DNA of 64,000 nt from CAZYAK01 sp964645935 (GCA_964645935.1 CAZYAK010000002.1:1-64000); one strand, 5' to 3'. Positions 43,248 to 53,465 are shown, numbered from the stretch's first letter. The notes: generated by a model from the sequence alone, not told the origin. Numbers and translations: made by a program.

Positions 43248-44816
43248 TCATAGCGTGTCGCGCCCGGACGGACCTTTTTTTCGGAAGAGCAGGAGGTACG
43301 GCTCGGGCATACGCGCGTCACCGGCGCACGGCCAGGCCTCTGTCGAGAAGTGCGCCGCGAGACGGCGGCGCACCTCATCTGCCAGCGCGCCGTACTCCGG
43401 TGCCGGGGACCAGATCACCGCCACGTTCGCCTCGTCTACTGCGCGCAGAAATGCCGCCTGGAACGCGGGACGCGAATCGTCCAGGTAGTAGCCGTACTGA
43501 TAGAAGAGCGGGCCCAGCGGAGAGTGGCGCGTATAGCCGAACGGGTGTGCGCCGTTCGGACCCGCGAAAAGGTACCGTCCGGTGCCACAGCGGTCGAGCA
43601 CCGCATCCGTCGCCCGCGCGGCTTCCTCCGCGGTCGCGGTTTCGGCGCGGTTGGCGCGCACGCGTTCTGCGACAGTGATCGGTTGCCGGTCCCAGAGGCT
43701 CAGCAGCAGCAGAAGGGTGGCAGGCGCGAGGATCCATCCCCACGCCCCGCGCACCGGAACGACGAGCGTCGCCCCGCAGAAGAGCGCGACGTACAGCGGC
43801 AGCGCCGCCACGAAATGGTGGTTGAAGAGCGCCCCCCCGCCCAGGTGCACGGCGAACGTGGTTCCCGAGAGCGCAGCCAGCGCCGTGGCGATGATCCATG
43901 TCCGCTTCCCCCACGACGCCGCGGCGCGCAGGCGCAGCGCGAGATGCGCGGTGAGGAGGATCGCCAGCGCCCAGAGGAGAGGCGCCGAGAACGCCGCGAT
44001 GTCACGGGCCGTCTGCAGGAAGCGCGGCACGCTGAGGGCGCGGGCCCAGACGGGTTCGGTCCCCGCGATGCGGTGGGAGAGCAGTTCGGGTAGGTAAGTC
44101 GAGACGTATGGTTCGAGCGTGCGCGTCGCGATGAGCGCCAGAAGCCACAATGCCGCGGCCAGCAGGCCCGGCAGGATCACGGTCCGCAGCGCCGCACGGG
44201 GGGCGGGCGTGACCAGAAGCAGCGCCGCTCCCGTCGAGAAGAGAAGCGGTTCCTTGAGGAAGGACGCCAGGAAGAGCAGCGCGCCTGTCCCGATCCAACG
44301 CGTTCTTCCCTCCGTTCCCGCGGTGGCGAGCACGGCGAGCACGCCCGCACCCGCACCCAGACCCTCGGTCTGGAATTCCCAGCCGACGCGTTCGCCCGCG
44401 TACAAGACAAGGAGCGTGCCCAATACCAAGCCCATGACGGCGAAGAACGCGCGCGGAAGGGCGGCGAGATCGCGTCTCCGGTACCACGCCCATGCCGCGG
44501 GGCCGAAGCCCACCACCGCCGCCGCCGCCGTCACGGCGGCGGCGCCCAACGTCTTGCCTCCCGTGAGCGCATACGATGCCGCGGCGAACAGGAAGACTCC
44601 TGGAGGTTTGGTCTCGAACAGGTCGCGGTAGGGGATGAGCCCGTTGGTGATGCCCCGCCCCACGGCCCAATACAGGTGGCAATCCCAGCACGTCGGCGCC
44701 GTCGCCTCGTAGAGGAGGCGCCCCCCGAGCAGCCAGAGCGCTCCTGTCGCGACGCATCCCGCGGCCAGCCACGAGGCGCCGAGGACGACCGGCCGGACGC
44801 GGGGGGGCAGCGGCAT
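43248..44816 (-). CDS. Membrane glycosyltransferase-like protein of the GT-C class
   Basis: A 522-residue protein with about 11 membrane segments. The first outside loop contains CWDCHLYWAVGRGITNGLIPYRDLFETKPPGVF. This is the usual pattern D...Y..G.....G..PYRD....KPP that defines many bacterial polytopic glycosyltransferases. The C-terminal 120 residues form an outside domain ending RKKGPSGRDTL. The start at ATG is backed by TACGGT 7 nt upstream and gives a normal length; much longer readings are improbable. It is divergent from the GT2 gene. It probably uses a polyprenyl-phosphate sugar made by that neighbour. Confidence 0.75.
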   Translation of the reverse strand: MPLPPRVRPVVLGASWLAAGCVATGALWLLGGRLLYEATAPTCWDCHLYWAVGRGITNGLIPYRDLFETKPPGVFLFAAASYALTGGKTLGAAAVTAAAAVVGFGPAAWAWYRRRDLAALPRAFFAVMGLVLGTLLVLYAGERVGWEFQTEGLGAGAGVLAVLATAGTEGRTRWIGTGALLFLASFLKEPLLFSTGAALLLVTPAPRAALRTVILPGLLAAALWLLALIATRTLEPYVSTYLPELLSHRIAGTEPVWARALSVPRFLQTARDIAAFSAPLLWALAILLTAHLALRLRAAASWGKRTWIIATALAALSGTTFAVHLGGGALFNHHFVAALPLYVALFCGATLVVPVRGAWGWILAPATLLLLLSLWDRQPITVAERVRANRAETATAEEAARATDAVLDRCGTGRYLFAGPNGAHPFGYTRHSPLGPLFYQYGYYLDDSRPAFQAAFLRAVDEANVAVIWSPAPEYGALADEVRRRLAAHFSTEAWPCAGDARMPEPYLLLFRKKGPSGRDTL

Positions 44817-44868
44817 CCCCCGTACCGTAGCCGAGAGGCCGAACCCCGCGCTACGCGGCGTGGCACGG

Positions 44869-44897
44869 TTGACAGCCGCGCGGGCGGTCCCGATCAT
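44869..44897 (+). promoter_or_regulatory. Sigma70-type promoter of the GT2 gene
   Basis: A perfect -35 hexamer TTGACA (44869-44874), a 17-nt spacer and GATCAT (44892-44897) end 7 nt before the ATG at 44905. It predicts a leaderless transcript and selects that ATG over the one at 44896, which overlaps the -10 box. Confidence 0.6.
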
Positions 44898-44904
44898 GCA
44901 CGGG

Positions 44905-45615
44905 ATGCCTGTCACGCGTTTCTCCCTCGTCCTGCCGAGCTTCAACGAGGAAGCCAATATCGAGCGCTCCGCGCGCGCGGTCGACGCGTGGTACGCGACG
45001 TGCGGCCTGGACGGCGAGATCATCGTGGTGGATGACGGATCCAAGGATGGATCGCCGGCCATCCTGGAGCGCTTGGCCAAGGAGCTGCCGCGCCTCACGG
45101 TGGTGCGTCACGAGGTCAACCAGGGCTACGGCCTGGCCATCCGCACCGGCATCGACGCCACCAAGGAAGACGCGGTGGGCTTCATGGACAGCGATGGGCA
45201 GTTCCATGCGGAGGATCTCTCGCTGCTGCTGTCGCACCTCGACGGGTACCGCTTCGTGACGGGCCGCCGCCGCAAGCGTGCGGACTCCCCCGTGCGCAAC
45301 GTCTTCGGCAAGATCCTCGGCCTCATGAACTGGGCGGTGCTCGGCCTCTGGGTGAGGGACGTCAATTGCGGCATGAAGGTCTTCCACCGGGATCTCTGGC
45401 CGATCATCCGCCCCACGCATGGGGTGGAGAAGCTCTTCAACACCGAGCTCTTCCTCCGCCTCAAGGAGAACGGCATCCCGTGGCTCACGGTGGATGTGCC
45501 CCACTATCCGCGCATCGCGGGCAACCCCACGGGCGCCAAGCTGTACGTGATCGTCCGGATGTTCCAGGAGCTGTGGGGGCTGCGCAGCAAGGTGCGGGGG
45601 AAGGCAAAGGCGTGA
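44905..45615 (+). CDS. GT2 glycosyltransferase, polyprenyl/dolichol-phosphate mannosyltransferase-like
   Basis: A 236-residue GT-A family 2 enzyme: SLVLPSFNEEANIERSA (N-terminus), EIIVVDDGSKDGS (nucleotide-binding D-D), VNQGYGLAIRTGI and the metal-binding D-x-D in FMDSDGQFH. It lacks the C-terminal membrane segments of some relatives and so resembles soluble DPM1-type enzymes. It would load a sugar from a nucleotide donor onto polyprenyl phosphate at the inner membrane face, supplying the GT-C enzymes around it. The start is set by a TTGACA-17-GATCAT promoter 7 nt upstream. A bidirectional terminator follows. Confidence 0.88.
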   Translation: MPVTRFSLVLPSFNEEANIERSARAVDAWYATCGLDGEIIVVDDGSKDGSPAILERLAKELPRLTVVRHEVNQGYGLAIRTGIDATKEDAVGFMDSDGQFHAEDLSLLLSHLDGYRFVTGRRRKRADSPVRNVFGKILGLMNWAVLGLWVRDVNCGMKVFHRDLWPIIRPTHGVEKLFNTELFLRLKENGIPWLTVDVPHYPRIAGNPTGAKLYVIVRMFQELWGLRSKVRGKAKA

Positions 45616-45619
45616 GCGC

Positions 45620-45658
45620 AAAAAAAAGACCGGGAGCGGACGCTCCCGGCCTCGGTTT
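45620..45658. terminator. Bidirectional terminator between the GT2 and PMT genes
   Basis: CCGGGAGC-GGAC-GCTCCCGG (45630-45649) has eight A on the left (45620-45627), a U-run when read from the minus strand, and CCTCGGTTTT on the right. It should end the minus-strand PMT gene strongly and the plus-strand GT2 gene more weakly. Confidence 0.85.
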
Positions 45659-45670
45659 TCGCGTGCGGGC

Positions 45671-47542
45671 TCACTGGCCGGGCTGGCGGCTCGGGACGAG
45701 CAGCGGGCTTTCTTGGGTGCAATTCACGCAGCGCAGCTCCCAGAGCGAGAAGATCGCGCGGCGCTCCACCTGCGCGTCGGTGAGGGGCTGGTAGTACGTG
45801 AAGGGCTTGTAGAACTGGAAGCTCACGAAGCACAGGCCCGCCAGCACCATGATGGCGACGAGGCGCATGGTCTCGGTGACGCCGCGCCGTCCCAGCGTCT
45901 GGATCTCGTCGAGGACGAGGGCGAGAACGAAGAACCCAAACAGCAGCGGCAGGAAGTAGTGGTACAGGTACATCACGCGCTCGATGCGACTGACGGCCAG
46001 CAAGTAGGCGAGGTAGAGGCCCGTGAAGAGCGCCAAGAGCAGGCGCCGCCGCATCGGCAAACGCGGCGGGAAGAGCACGCTGCCTACCAGCATCGCCACG
46101 GCCAAGAGCACGCCGGCGAGCGCACTCCACCACACCACCGGGTTAGCCTGGAGGTAGAGGTACCTATAGACCTGCGTCTCCGGCGCCTGGTTCTCCGCGA
46201 GTCCCGGTGTCTCCCAGCGGTAGTTAATGGACCGAGCTCCGAGCGGCCAGAACCAGAACGGGCTGCCATTCTCGTCGGTCTTGCAGAGGTCGAGCCGGGG
46301 TGCGCCGGCGTTGTAGTGCCCCACGAACTTCAGCGAGTCTCGCAGGAGGAAGGGGAAGGCGATGGGCGAGGCGGGTCCGCCCGTAGCCATGATGGCCCGG
46401 TACGTGGGTGTAGCCGCAAACCGCAGCGCGTCCTCGTCTGCGGACGTGAGCGCGGAAGGGGCGAGGATGGCTTTGTACTCGGGCGACGCTTGGTAGAAGC
46501 CCTGATCGGGGAGCACGGGGTTGATGGCGCGACCCGAGGTAAAGTGCATCCCCCACACGCCGCAGTACACCAGAAGGAACGCGGGCGTCATCACCGCCAG
46601 GAAGGTGGCCGCTCGGCGCGAGGCCGGGGCGCGCAGCCACAGGAGACGGATGGAGAGCGCAGCGCCCGCAAGCAGCGCGATCACTACGAACCACGGGTGC
46701 GAAAGCAGCGTCTGCAGCCCCAGGAAGGGCCCGGCAGGTTCCAGGCCGCGGCTCAGCTGCAGGTCGATGGCAAAGGCGCAGGCGCCGAGCAGGCCCAGGT
46801 ACGCCGCTACCACTGCGATCATGCCCGCGCCGAGCGTGAGCGCCGGACGGCGGTCGGTGGGGTGGACATCGCGCCACAGCAACACCGGGATGAACGCGAG
46901 GAAGATGAGCCCGAGCACCTTGGTGGTCACGGCCAGCGCCAGTGACGCGCCGAACAGCGCCGCGCACCACAGGAATCTGCGCCGATCGGTCGGCCGTTCG
47001 TAGAGGAGGAAGAACGCCAAGATCACGAGCGTGGCGAAGCACATCAGCGGACCCTCCAGCATCGCCCCGCGCGAGTGCACGACGAGTGCGTTGTCAAAAA
47101 TGTAGAGGAAGCTCAGGAGGCACGCCGCCAAGGGGTTCCGTCTGGTCAGGAACCAGAAGCACAGGAAGAGCAGCGGTGCTGTCCACCACGAGAGGAGCGC
47201 GGAGAAGAAGCGATAGCCCACGAAGGAGAACCCCACAGGGAAGTCCGTGCCATAGTCCGTGCCCAGGAACTGGTCCGTCTGCGCATTGACGCGGAAGATC
47301 GACTCGCCGGCCGCCACGAGGAGCTTGCCCAGCGGCGGGTGCTGCTCCATGAAGTACGTGCCGTGCAGGTATTTCTGCGCGGACGCGATGTGGTAGTTCT
47401 CGTCCCAGAAGACGTAAGGGGGCTCCCAGTACCGGTGAAAGTACGTGAGGTACGAGAGGACGACGACGAACCCGAAAAACGCCCAAAAATGCCATTTCTT
47501 CCAACCCTGATCGGGCTTGGCCTGAGAGAGGAAACCACGCAT
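45671..47542 (-). CDS. Protein O-mannosyltransferase (PMT family)
   Basis: A 623-residue polytopic membrane protein with the hallmark PMT loop: FWDENYHIASAQKYLHG (acidic D-E) followed by EQHPPLGKLLVAAGE. It also has NALVVHSRGAMLEGPLM, close to the family's second conserved block, and a C-terminal LYHYFLPLLFGFFVLAL. PMT enzymes transfer mannose from polyprenyl-phosphate-mannose to Ser/Thr of exported proteins. In this window that would fit the GT2 enzyme as donor maker and the Ser-rich surface proteins as targets (inference). The ATG used lies 6 nt after TACACT. A strong terminator follows. Confidence 0.88.
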   Translation of the reverse strand: MRGFLSQAKPDQGWKKWHFWAFFGFVVVLSYLTYFHRYWEPPYVFWDENYHIASAQKYLHGTYFMEQHPPLGKLLVAAGESIFRVNAQTDQFLGTDYGTDFPVGFSFVGYRFFSALLSWWTAPLLFLCFWFLTRRNPLAACLLSFLYIFDNALVVHSRGAMLEGPLMCFATLVILAFFLLYERPTDRRRFLWCAALFGASLALAVTTKVLGLIFLAFIPVLLWRDVHPTDRRPALTLGAGMIAVVAAYLGLLGACAFAIDLQLSRGLEPAGPFLGLQTLLSHPWFVVIALLAGAALSIRLLWLRAPASRRAATFLAVMTPAFLLVYCGVWGMHFTSGRAINPVLPDQGFYQASPEYKAILAPSALTSADEDALRFAATPTYRAIMATGGPASPIAFPFLLRDSLKFVGHYNAGAPRLDLCKTDENGSPFWFWPLGARSINYRWETPGLAENQAPETQVYRYLYLQANPVVWWSALAGVLLAVAMLVGSVLFPPRLPMRRRLLLALFTGLYLAYLLAVSRIERVMYLYHYFLPLLFGFFVLALVLDEIQTLGRRGVTETMRLVAIMVLAGLCFVSFQFYKPFTYYQPLTDAQVERRAIFSLWELRCVNCTQESPLLVPSRQPGQ

Positions 47543-47696
47543 GCGGCCAGTGTAGCGCATGAGGACCGTTCCCCAAGGGGTCGTCAACGACCCACCCTCC
47601 CACCCCATCCGTATGGGGGGGAAACAGCACATCCTGTCGCGATAAACCGTCACCTTCGGCGTTCTCTTCCGTCCGGACAGGTGGTACCCTGCCCAC

Positions 47697-49631
<1,935 letters not shown>

Positions 49632-49697
49632 CGCGACACATCCGCACCGGTGGCCGCGCGGCCACCGGCTTCGCGGTGGAGCTGAACCTCAATTTTA

Positions 49698-49706
49698 TGG
49701 TATAAT
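49698..49706 (+). promoter_or_regulatory. Extended -10 promoter (TGG-TATAAT) of the zincin-like gene
   Basis: A consensus TATAAT (49701-49706) preceded by TGG, the extended -10 form, lies 6 nt before the ATG at 49713 in an AT-rich island (aattttatggtataatatac). No good -35 is present, as expected for an extended -10. It predicts a leaderless mRNA. Confidence 0.75.
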
Positions 49707-49712
49707 ATACAT

Positions 49713-50741
49713 ATGAGCGACACGACGCGTCCGCGCATCGATGGCATTCCGCACCCCGAGCGCCCCGATGATCCGGAGGCGTCCTTGGTGCCGTCCACCT
49801 CGGACGGCCGCGAGACCGCCATCTGGCTGGGCCAGGTTCGCCAGTGGTTCCACTCCCAGCTCGTGCTCCGGCAGGCGCCCGGACGCACGGCCGACGACTA
49901 CGTGCCCGCCTCCGTCCGCGCCGCGCTGTTTCCCGCGCTGCCGCCCGCGTGCCCGCTGTACGTCCTCGACGAGTCGGACAAGACGTGGTTCCAAGACCAG
50001 ATGTCGGAGTGCGGGATGGACGGGTTCCAGATCGATCCCGACAACGGCGGATCGCACATCGACGTGCTCGGGCTCTCCATCGTCTGGCGCAGCGCGGAGT
50101 GCGAGGCCCTCTGTGGGCCGGAATACACGGCGAGCATCGTGGTGCACGAGATGGCGCATGCGGCGCAGGCCTGGGGCGACACGACCCTGCACCTTCGGAG
50201 GCAGCGCGACGGCTCGAACGACCTCGTGCAGCGCATGGGGTTTAAGATAGCCAAGGACACCGGCGGGCCGCGCGGTGATTTCTTCGAGGAGGGCTACGCG
50301 GAGCTCCAGCGCTACCGTTACCTGCGCGCCTGCGCCCGGACATCGCGCCTCGCGCGCGTGCTCGGCGAGCGGTTCGACCTGGGGCCCGACGAGAACGCGT
50401 TCGACAGCGACGCGCTGGTGGGGGATCCGGACGATCCGTCGCAGGTGCCGATGATCCTCGTCCACCCTAAGCCCGACGGGAACAACGGCCTCACCTCCGG
50501 GGGCGCCGCGTGCAAGGCGCTCCTCCTGCTGGCCGACCGCATCCCCGGGTTCATGGGTATGATGCTGGAAGCGCGGCGCTCCACCGACGGCCTGCGCCAC
50601 TTCTGGGCCGCCGTCCGCGCGCAGCTCGGCGATGCGGTCGTGAAAGACCTGCGCGCGCTGCAAGACACCACGGAGGACGGCTTGCGCGGACTGAAGATCG
50701 TGCGCGACGCGCTCGCGGCCCGGCCGCAAGGCGCGGTATGA
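49713..50741 (+). CDS. Predicted zincin-like metallopeptidase, otherwise uncharacterised
   Basis: A 342-residue soluble protein without signal peptide or membrane segment. The zinc-binding helix is VVHEMAHAAQ (HExxH at about 145-149). A downstream FFEEGYAELQRYRY helix (about 190-203) may give the third, glutamate ligand as in gluzincins. Upstream, HIDVLGLSIVWRS fits the edge strand usual before such a helix. I do not recognise a named family. It ends 7 nt before purB, and its TGA stop lies within purB's -10 box. Transcription probably starts at a strong extended -10 promoter just before its ATG. Confidence 0.65.
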   Translation: MSDTTRPRIDGIPHPERPDDPEASLVPSTSDGRETAIWLGQVRQWFHSQLVLRQAPGRTADDYVPASVRAALFPALPPACPLYVLDESDKTWFQDQMSECGMDGFQIDPDNGGSHIDVLGLSIVWRSAECEALCGPEYTASIVVHEMAHAAQAWGDTTLHLRRQRDGSNDLVQRMGFKIAKDTGGPRGDFFEEGYAELQRYRYLRACARTSRLARVLGERFDLGPDENAFDSDALVGDPDDPSQVPMILVHPKPDGNNGLTSGGAACKALLLLADRIPGFMGMMLEARRSTDGLRHFWAAVRAQLGDAVVKDLRALQDTTEDGLRGLKIVRDALAARPQGAV

Positions 50742-50748
50742 TCGCGGC

Positions 50749-52077
50749 ATGATCCTCACGCCCCTCACCGCCCTCTCGCCACTCGACGGCCGCTACGCCG
50801 CCTCCGCGGAGCGCCTGCGCCGCTTCTTCTCCGAGGAAGCGCTCATCCGCGCGCGCGTGGAGGTGGAGGTGCGGTACTTCATTGCCCTTTCCCGGGAGCC
50901 TGGAGTGAAGGAACTCCCACCCGTGAACCGCCGTCAGGAGCAGCTGCTTGGTAAACTCCTTGAAGGCTTCGACGCCAAGGAGGCACAGGCGGTGAAGGAC
51001 ATCGAGAAGACCACCCGGCACGATGTGAAGGCCGTGGAGTACTACCTCAAAGACCGCATGGGGCGCATTGGGGGGCTCGGCAAGCGTCTGGAATTCGTGC
51101 ACTTCGGGCTCACGAGCGAGGACGTCAACAACCTCGCGTATGGCACGCTCATCCAGGGTGCGCTGGCTGCCGTCATCCTTCCGGCGCTGCGTGATCTCGT
51201 TGCGGACGTCCGTGTGCTCGCGACCGCGCACGCCAACACCCCGCTCCTCAGCCTCACGCACGGGCAGCCGGCCACGCCCACCACGCTCGGGAAGGAATTC
51301 CTCGTGTTCCAGAAGCGTCTGGAGCGCCAGCTCACGCAGCTCAAGGCGTTCCGCATGCAGGGCAAGCTCGGGGGCGCCGTGGGCAACTTCTCCGCGCACT
51401 CTGTGGCGTACCCCGACGTGAAGTGGGAGAAGTTCCGTACGACGTTCGTGAAGGGCCTCAAGCTCGATCCGCTGGAGGCCAGCACGCAGATCAACCCGCA
51501 CGACGACCTTGCGGAGCTCAGCCACCTGCTCATGCGCATCAACACCATCCTCCTCGATCTCTCCCGTGACATGTGGCTCTACGTCTCCCGCGGCGTCTTC
51601 CGCCAGAAGGTGGTAGCGGGTGAGGTGGGATCTTCCGCCATGCCGCACAAGGTGAACCCCATCGACTTCGAGAACGCAGAGGGCAACATCGGGATCTCGT
51701 CCGCCCTCTTCGCGCACTTCGCGGAAAAGCTCCCGGTGAGCCGCCTGCAGCGCGACCTCAGCGATTCCACCGTGCAGCGCAATATCGGCGTGGCGTTTGG
51801 GTACCACCTGCTTGCGGTGTCCTCCATGGCCCGGGGTTTCTCCCGCGCGGCGGTGGACAAGGACGTCATCCGCACCGAGCTCGCCCGCCACCCCGAAGTG
51901 GTGGCCGAGGCCGTGCAGACGATCCTCCGCAAGCACGGCATCATGAAGGCCTACGAGCACCTCAAGGCCCTCACGCGCGGCAAGACGGTCTCCGCCAAGG
52001 ACATCGCCGCGTACGTGGACACCCTGCGCATCCCGGCCGATGAGAAAACACGCCTCAAGGCGCTGCTGCCCAAATAA
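50749..52077 (+). CDS. purB: Adenylosuccinate lyase
   Basis: A 442-residue fumarase/aspartase-superfamily enzyme, E. coli PurB-like in length. Landmarks are LDGRYAASAERLRRFFSE, HFGLTSEDVNNLA, LTHGQPATPTTLGKE, the signature SSAMPHKVNPIDFENAEGN with the catalytic serine loop, and DLSDSTVQRN. It cleaves SAICAR and adenylosuccinate in purine synthesis, two steps linked with purC in this window. The ATG lies 6 nt after TATGAT, which overlaps the preceding gene's stop. Confidence 0.96.
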   Translation: MILTPLTALSPLDGRYAASAERLRRFFSEEALIRARVEVEVRYFIALSREPGVKELPPVNRRQEQLLGKLLEGFDAKEAQAVKDIEKTTRHDVKAVEYYLKDRMGRIGGLGKRLEFVHFGLTSEDVNNLAYGTLIQGALAAVILPALRDLVADVRVLATAHANTPLLSLTHGQPATPTTLGKEFLVFQKRLERQLTQLKAFRMQGKLGGAVGNFSAHSVAYPDVKWEKFRTTFVKGLKLDPLEASTQINPHDDLAELSHLLMRINTILLDLSRDMWLYVSRGVFRQKVVAGEVGSSAMPHKVNPIDFENAEGNIGISSALFAHFAEKLPVSRLQRDLSDSTVQRNIGVAFGYHLLAVSSMARGFSRAAVDKDVIRTELARHPEVVAEAVQTILRKHGIMKAYEHLKALTRGKTVSAKDIAAYVDTLRIPADEKTRLKALLPK

Positions 52078-52084
52078 CCGGTGT

Positions 52085-52108
52085 CACCCTGAGCCCGTCG
52101 AAGGGCGA
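52085..52108. repeat. REP-like palindromic element (CCCTGAGCCCGTCGAAGGG)
   Basis: The sequence ccctgagcccgtcgaaggg matches a short palindromic element I know as widespread and multi-copy between genes in many GC-rich bacteria (CCCTTCGACRRGCTCAGGG). It lies in the purB-SIMPL intergenic gap just before the terminator. Only one copy is present in this window, so whether it is a repeat in this genome is untested. Confidence 0.45.
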
Positions 52109-52122
52109 CCTCCATCGTCACC

Positions 52123-52154
52123 AAAAAAAAAGCCCGGAGCGATCCGGGCTTGTT
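52123..52154. terminator. Bidirectional terminator between purB and the SIMPL gene
   Basis: AGCCCGGA-GCGA-TCCGGGCT (52131-52150) is flanked by nine A on the left, giving a U-run for the minus-strand SIMPL transcript, and by TTGTT on the right for purB. It is strong for the minus-strand gene. Confidence 0.85.
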
Positions 52155-52172
52155 GATGGTCGTGACGCGCAC

Positions 52173-52862
52173 TCAGCGGGCGGCCTTCGTGCCGCCGATG
52201 TCGAACGTCACGGAGAGCGTCGTGATCGCGGGCACCGTGTTCGTGACGGGGTCGTAGGCCGAGGAGCCGCCGTATCCGCCGCCATAGTCCAGGCTGGTAG
52301 AGAGCGACGAGTACGTGACGGCCGTGAGCGGCGAGCCAATGAGGTCCTCGAAAAACATTTTCTTGTCCTCGATCTGCTTCAGGAGCTCCACTTTCTGCTC
52401 GCGGGCGTACTTGCCGGAGTACGTGATGCGGACGTCCCACGTCAGGGTGCACCCCTCATCCTCCAACTTCTCCGCAACCTTCGTGAAGGAACCTGTGGCG
52501 ATATCCGTCACGCGCAGGCTCATGTTCCCCGTGTACTGAGGGGCGGTTTGGGGGAGAGTGGGATCCATGTAGATGCTGTAGTACGAGGGTGCACCAGAGC
52601 GGCGCACCTTGCCGTCGCTGCCCACCGCGGCACGGATGTTCTCGAAGTGCTTGAGGAATCTACCGCGCAAGGTCTTGCGGTCGGCGGGCACGGTCACCTC
52701 GCAGCTGGCTGTAAGGATGACGATGTCGGGCGTCACGTCGTGGAGGACGGAGGCATCGATGGTGACGTTGCCCTCGCCCGGTGTGAAGCCCGGCGTGGCC
52801 GCCAGCGAGACGGCGGGAGTGAGGAGCAGGGGCAGGGTGACGAGCAGGCCTTGGAGGCGCAT
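52173..52862 (-). CDS. SIMPL/DUF541 domain secreted protein
   Basis: A 229-residue exported protein with a signal peptide (about 1-21, cleaved after SLAA). The remainder resembles the SIMPL (DUF541) fold: VTIDASVLHDVTPDIVILTASCEVT, a central SLRVTDIATGSFTKVAEKL (the family's conserved strand-helix) and a final AITTLSVTFDIGG strand. The family occurs in periplasmic or cell-wall proteins of unclear function. The start follows a C-rich leader without a Shine-Dalgarno sequence. A strong terminator lies directly after the stop. Confidence 0.75.
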   Translation of the reverse strand: MRLQGLLVTLPLLLTPAVSLAATPGFTPGEGNVTIDASVLHDVTPDIVILTASCEVTVPADRKTLRGRFLKHFENIRAAVGSDGKVRRSGAPSYYSIYMDPTLPQTAPQYTGNMSLRVTDIATGSFTKVAEKLEDEGCTLTWDVRITYSGKYAREQKVELLKQIEDKKMFFEDLIGSPLTAVTYSSLSTSLDYGGGYGGSSAYDPVTNTVPAITTLSVTFDIGGTKAAR

Positions 52863-53040
52863 GACGGGAGGGGAAGGGTGGCGGCATTCTTTGCGAACGC
52901 GCCCCCCGAGGCAATGTGGTCCTTAACGGACCGTATGGACGGATTCTTCCCCTGATTCCTCGTTGCACATTGCCCGGTCCTTGGTACACTTTGGCCCTCC
53001 TCCGCTGTTTTTGCGCGGATGCAGGAGTTCCTAACATCAC

Positions 53041-53056
53041 CGTGCCGTGGTGGCGA
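53041..53056 (+). repeat. 16-nt copy of the tRNA-Leu 5' end region
   Basis: cgtgccgtggtggcga is identical to 53141-53156, which covers 3 nt upstream and the first 13 nt of the tRNA-Leu gene. The two copies are exactly 100 bp apart. It could be a remnant of a partial tRNA duplication. Confidence 0.5.
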
Positions 53057-53143
53057 CCCTTCGACTGGCTTCCCTCCGGGGACCTACGGCAGGATCGCCT
53101 CGCAGACGGCACATTCTCGTGGAAATGGTCCTTACAACATCGT

Positions 53144-53230
53144 GCCGTGGTGGCGAAATTGGTAGACGCGCACGCTTGAGGGGCGTGTAACCGCAAGGTT
53201 GTGGAAGTTCGAGTCTTCTCCACGGCACCA
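53144..53230 (+). tRNA. tRNA-Leu (anticodon GAG), CCA encoded
   Basis: An 87-nt class II tRNA. The acceptor stem GCCGTGG/CCACGGC is followed by ACCA. The D arm has the usual GG (AATTGGTAGACGCG). The anticodon stem CACGC/GCGTG holds the loop TTGAGGG, giving GAG (reads CUC/CUU). A long variable arm (TGTAACCGCAAGGTTGT) and T loop TTCGAGT are present. Its 3' 10 nt are also part of a 24-bp inverted repeat. Confidence 0.95.
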
Positions 53231-53317
53231 GATCCAGAAACGCATACAGGGTTGTTCCGATCGAAGTCTCCGCACAGGTTCGTGCGGGCTTTTTGCGTTT
53301 CTGGATCTGGTGCCGTG
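53221..53317. repeat. 24-bp perfect inverted repeat formed by the tRNA-Leu 3' end
   Basis: The last 10 nt of tRNA-Leu plus the next 14 nt (53221-53244) recur as an exact reverse complement at 53294-53317. The 49-nt loop contains the tRNA's own terminator hairpin. The arms begin cacggcaccagatcc. Inverted rather than direct orientation argues against a simple attachment-site pair. It may come from a small inversion or foldback duplication. Confidence 0.8.
53270..53294 (+). terminator. Terminator of tRNA-Leu
   Basis: CCGCAC-AGGTTC-GTGCGG followed by GCTTTTT, 40 nt after the tRNA, is a standard rho-independent terminator. Confidence 0.8.
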
Positions 53318-53341
53318 TGGCGTGCGCCACGGCTTCTTTTT
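53312..53341 (+). terminator. Second, tandem terminator-like hairpin
   Basis: GCCGTGTGGCGTGCGCCACGGC can fold into a stem with a two-base bulge and is followed by TTCTTTTT. It follows the first terminator by less than 20 nt and may act as backup. Confidence 0.55.
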
Positions 53342-53465
53342 CCAGGGAGGGAAACGCCGACTGCTGTCGGCACCGAAGGGTGACATTTCATAGGCACGAT
53401 GTCTGGCCTGCGGGATTTTCCTCCCTAACCCTCCTTTTTCGCAACGGTATACGGATTGTTGGGGA

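Noticed and set aside
52085..52108. Insertion-sequence terminal repeat
   Set aside because: A single copy with no partner or transposase nearby; it fits a REP-like intergenic palindrome better.
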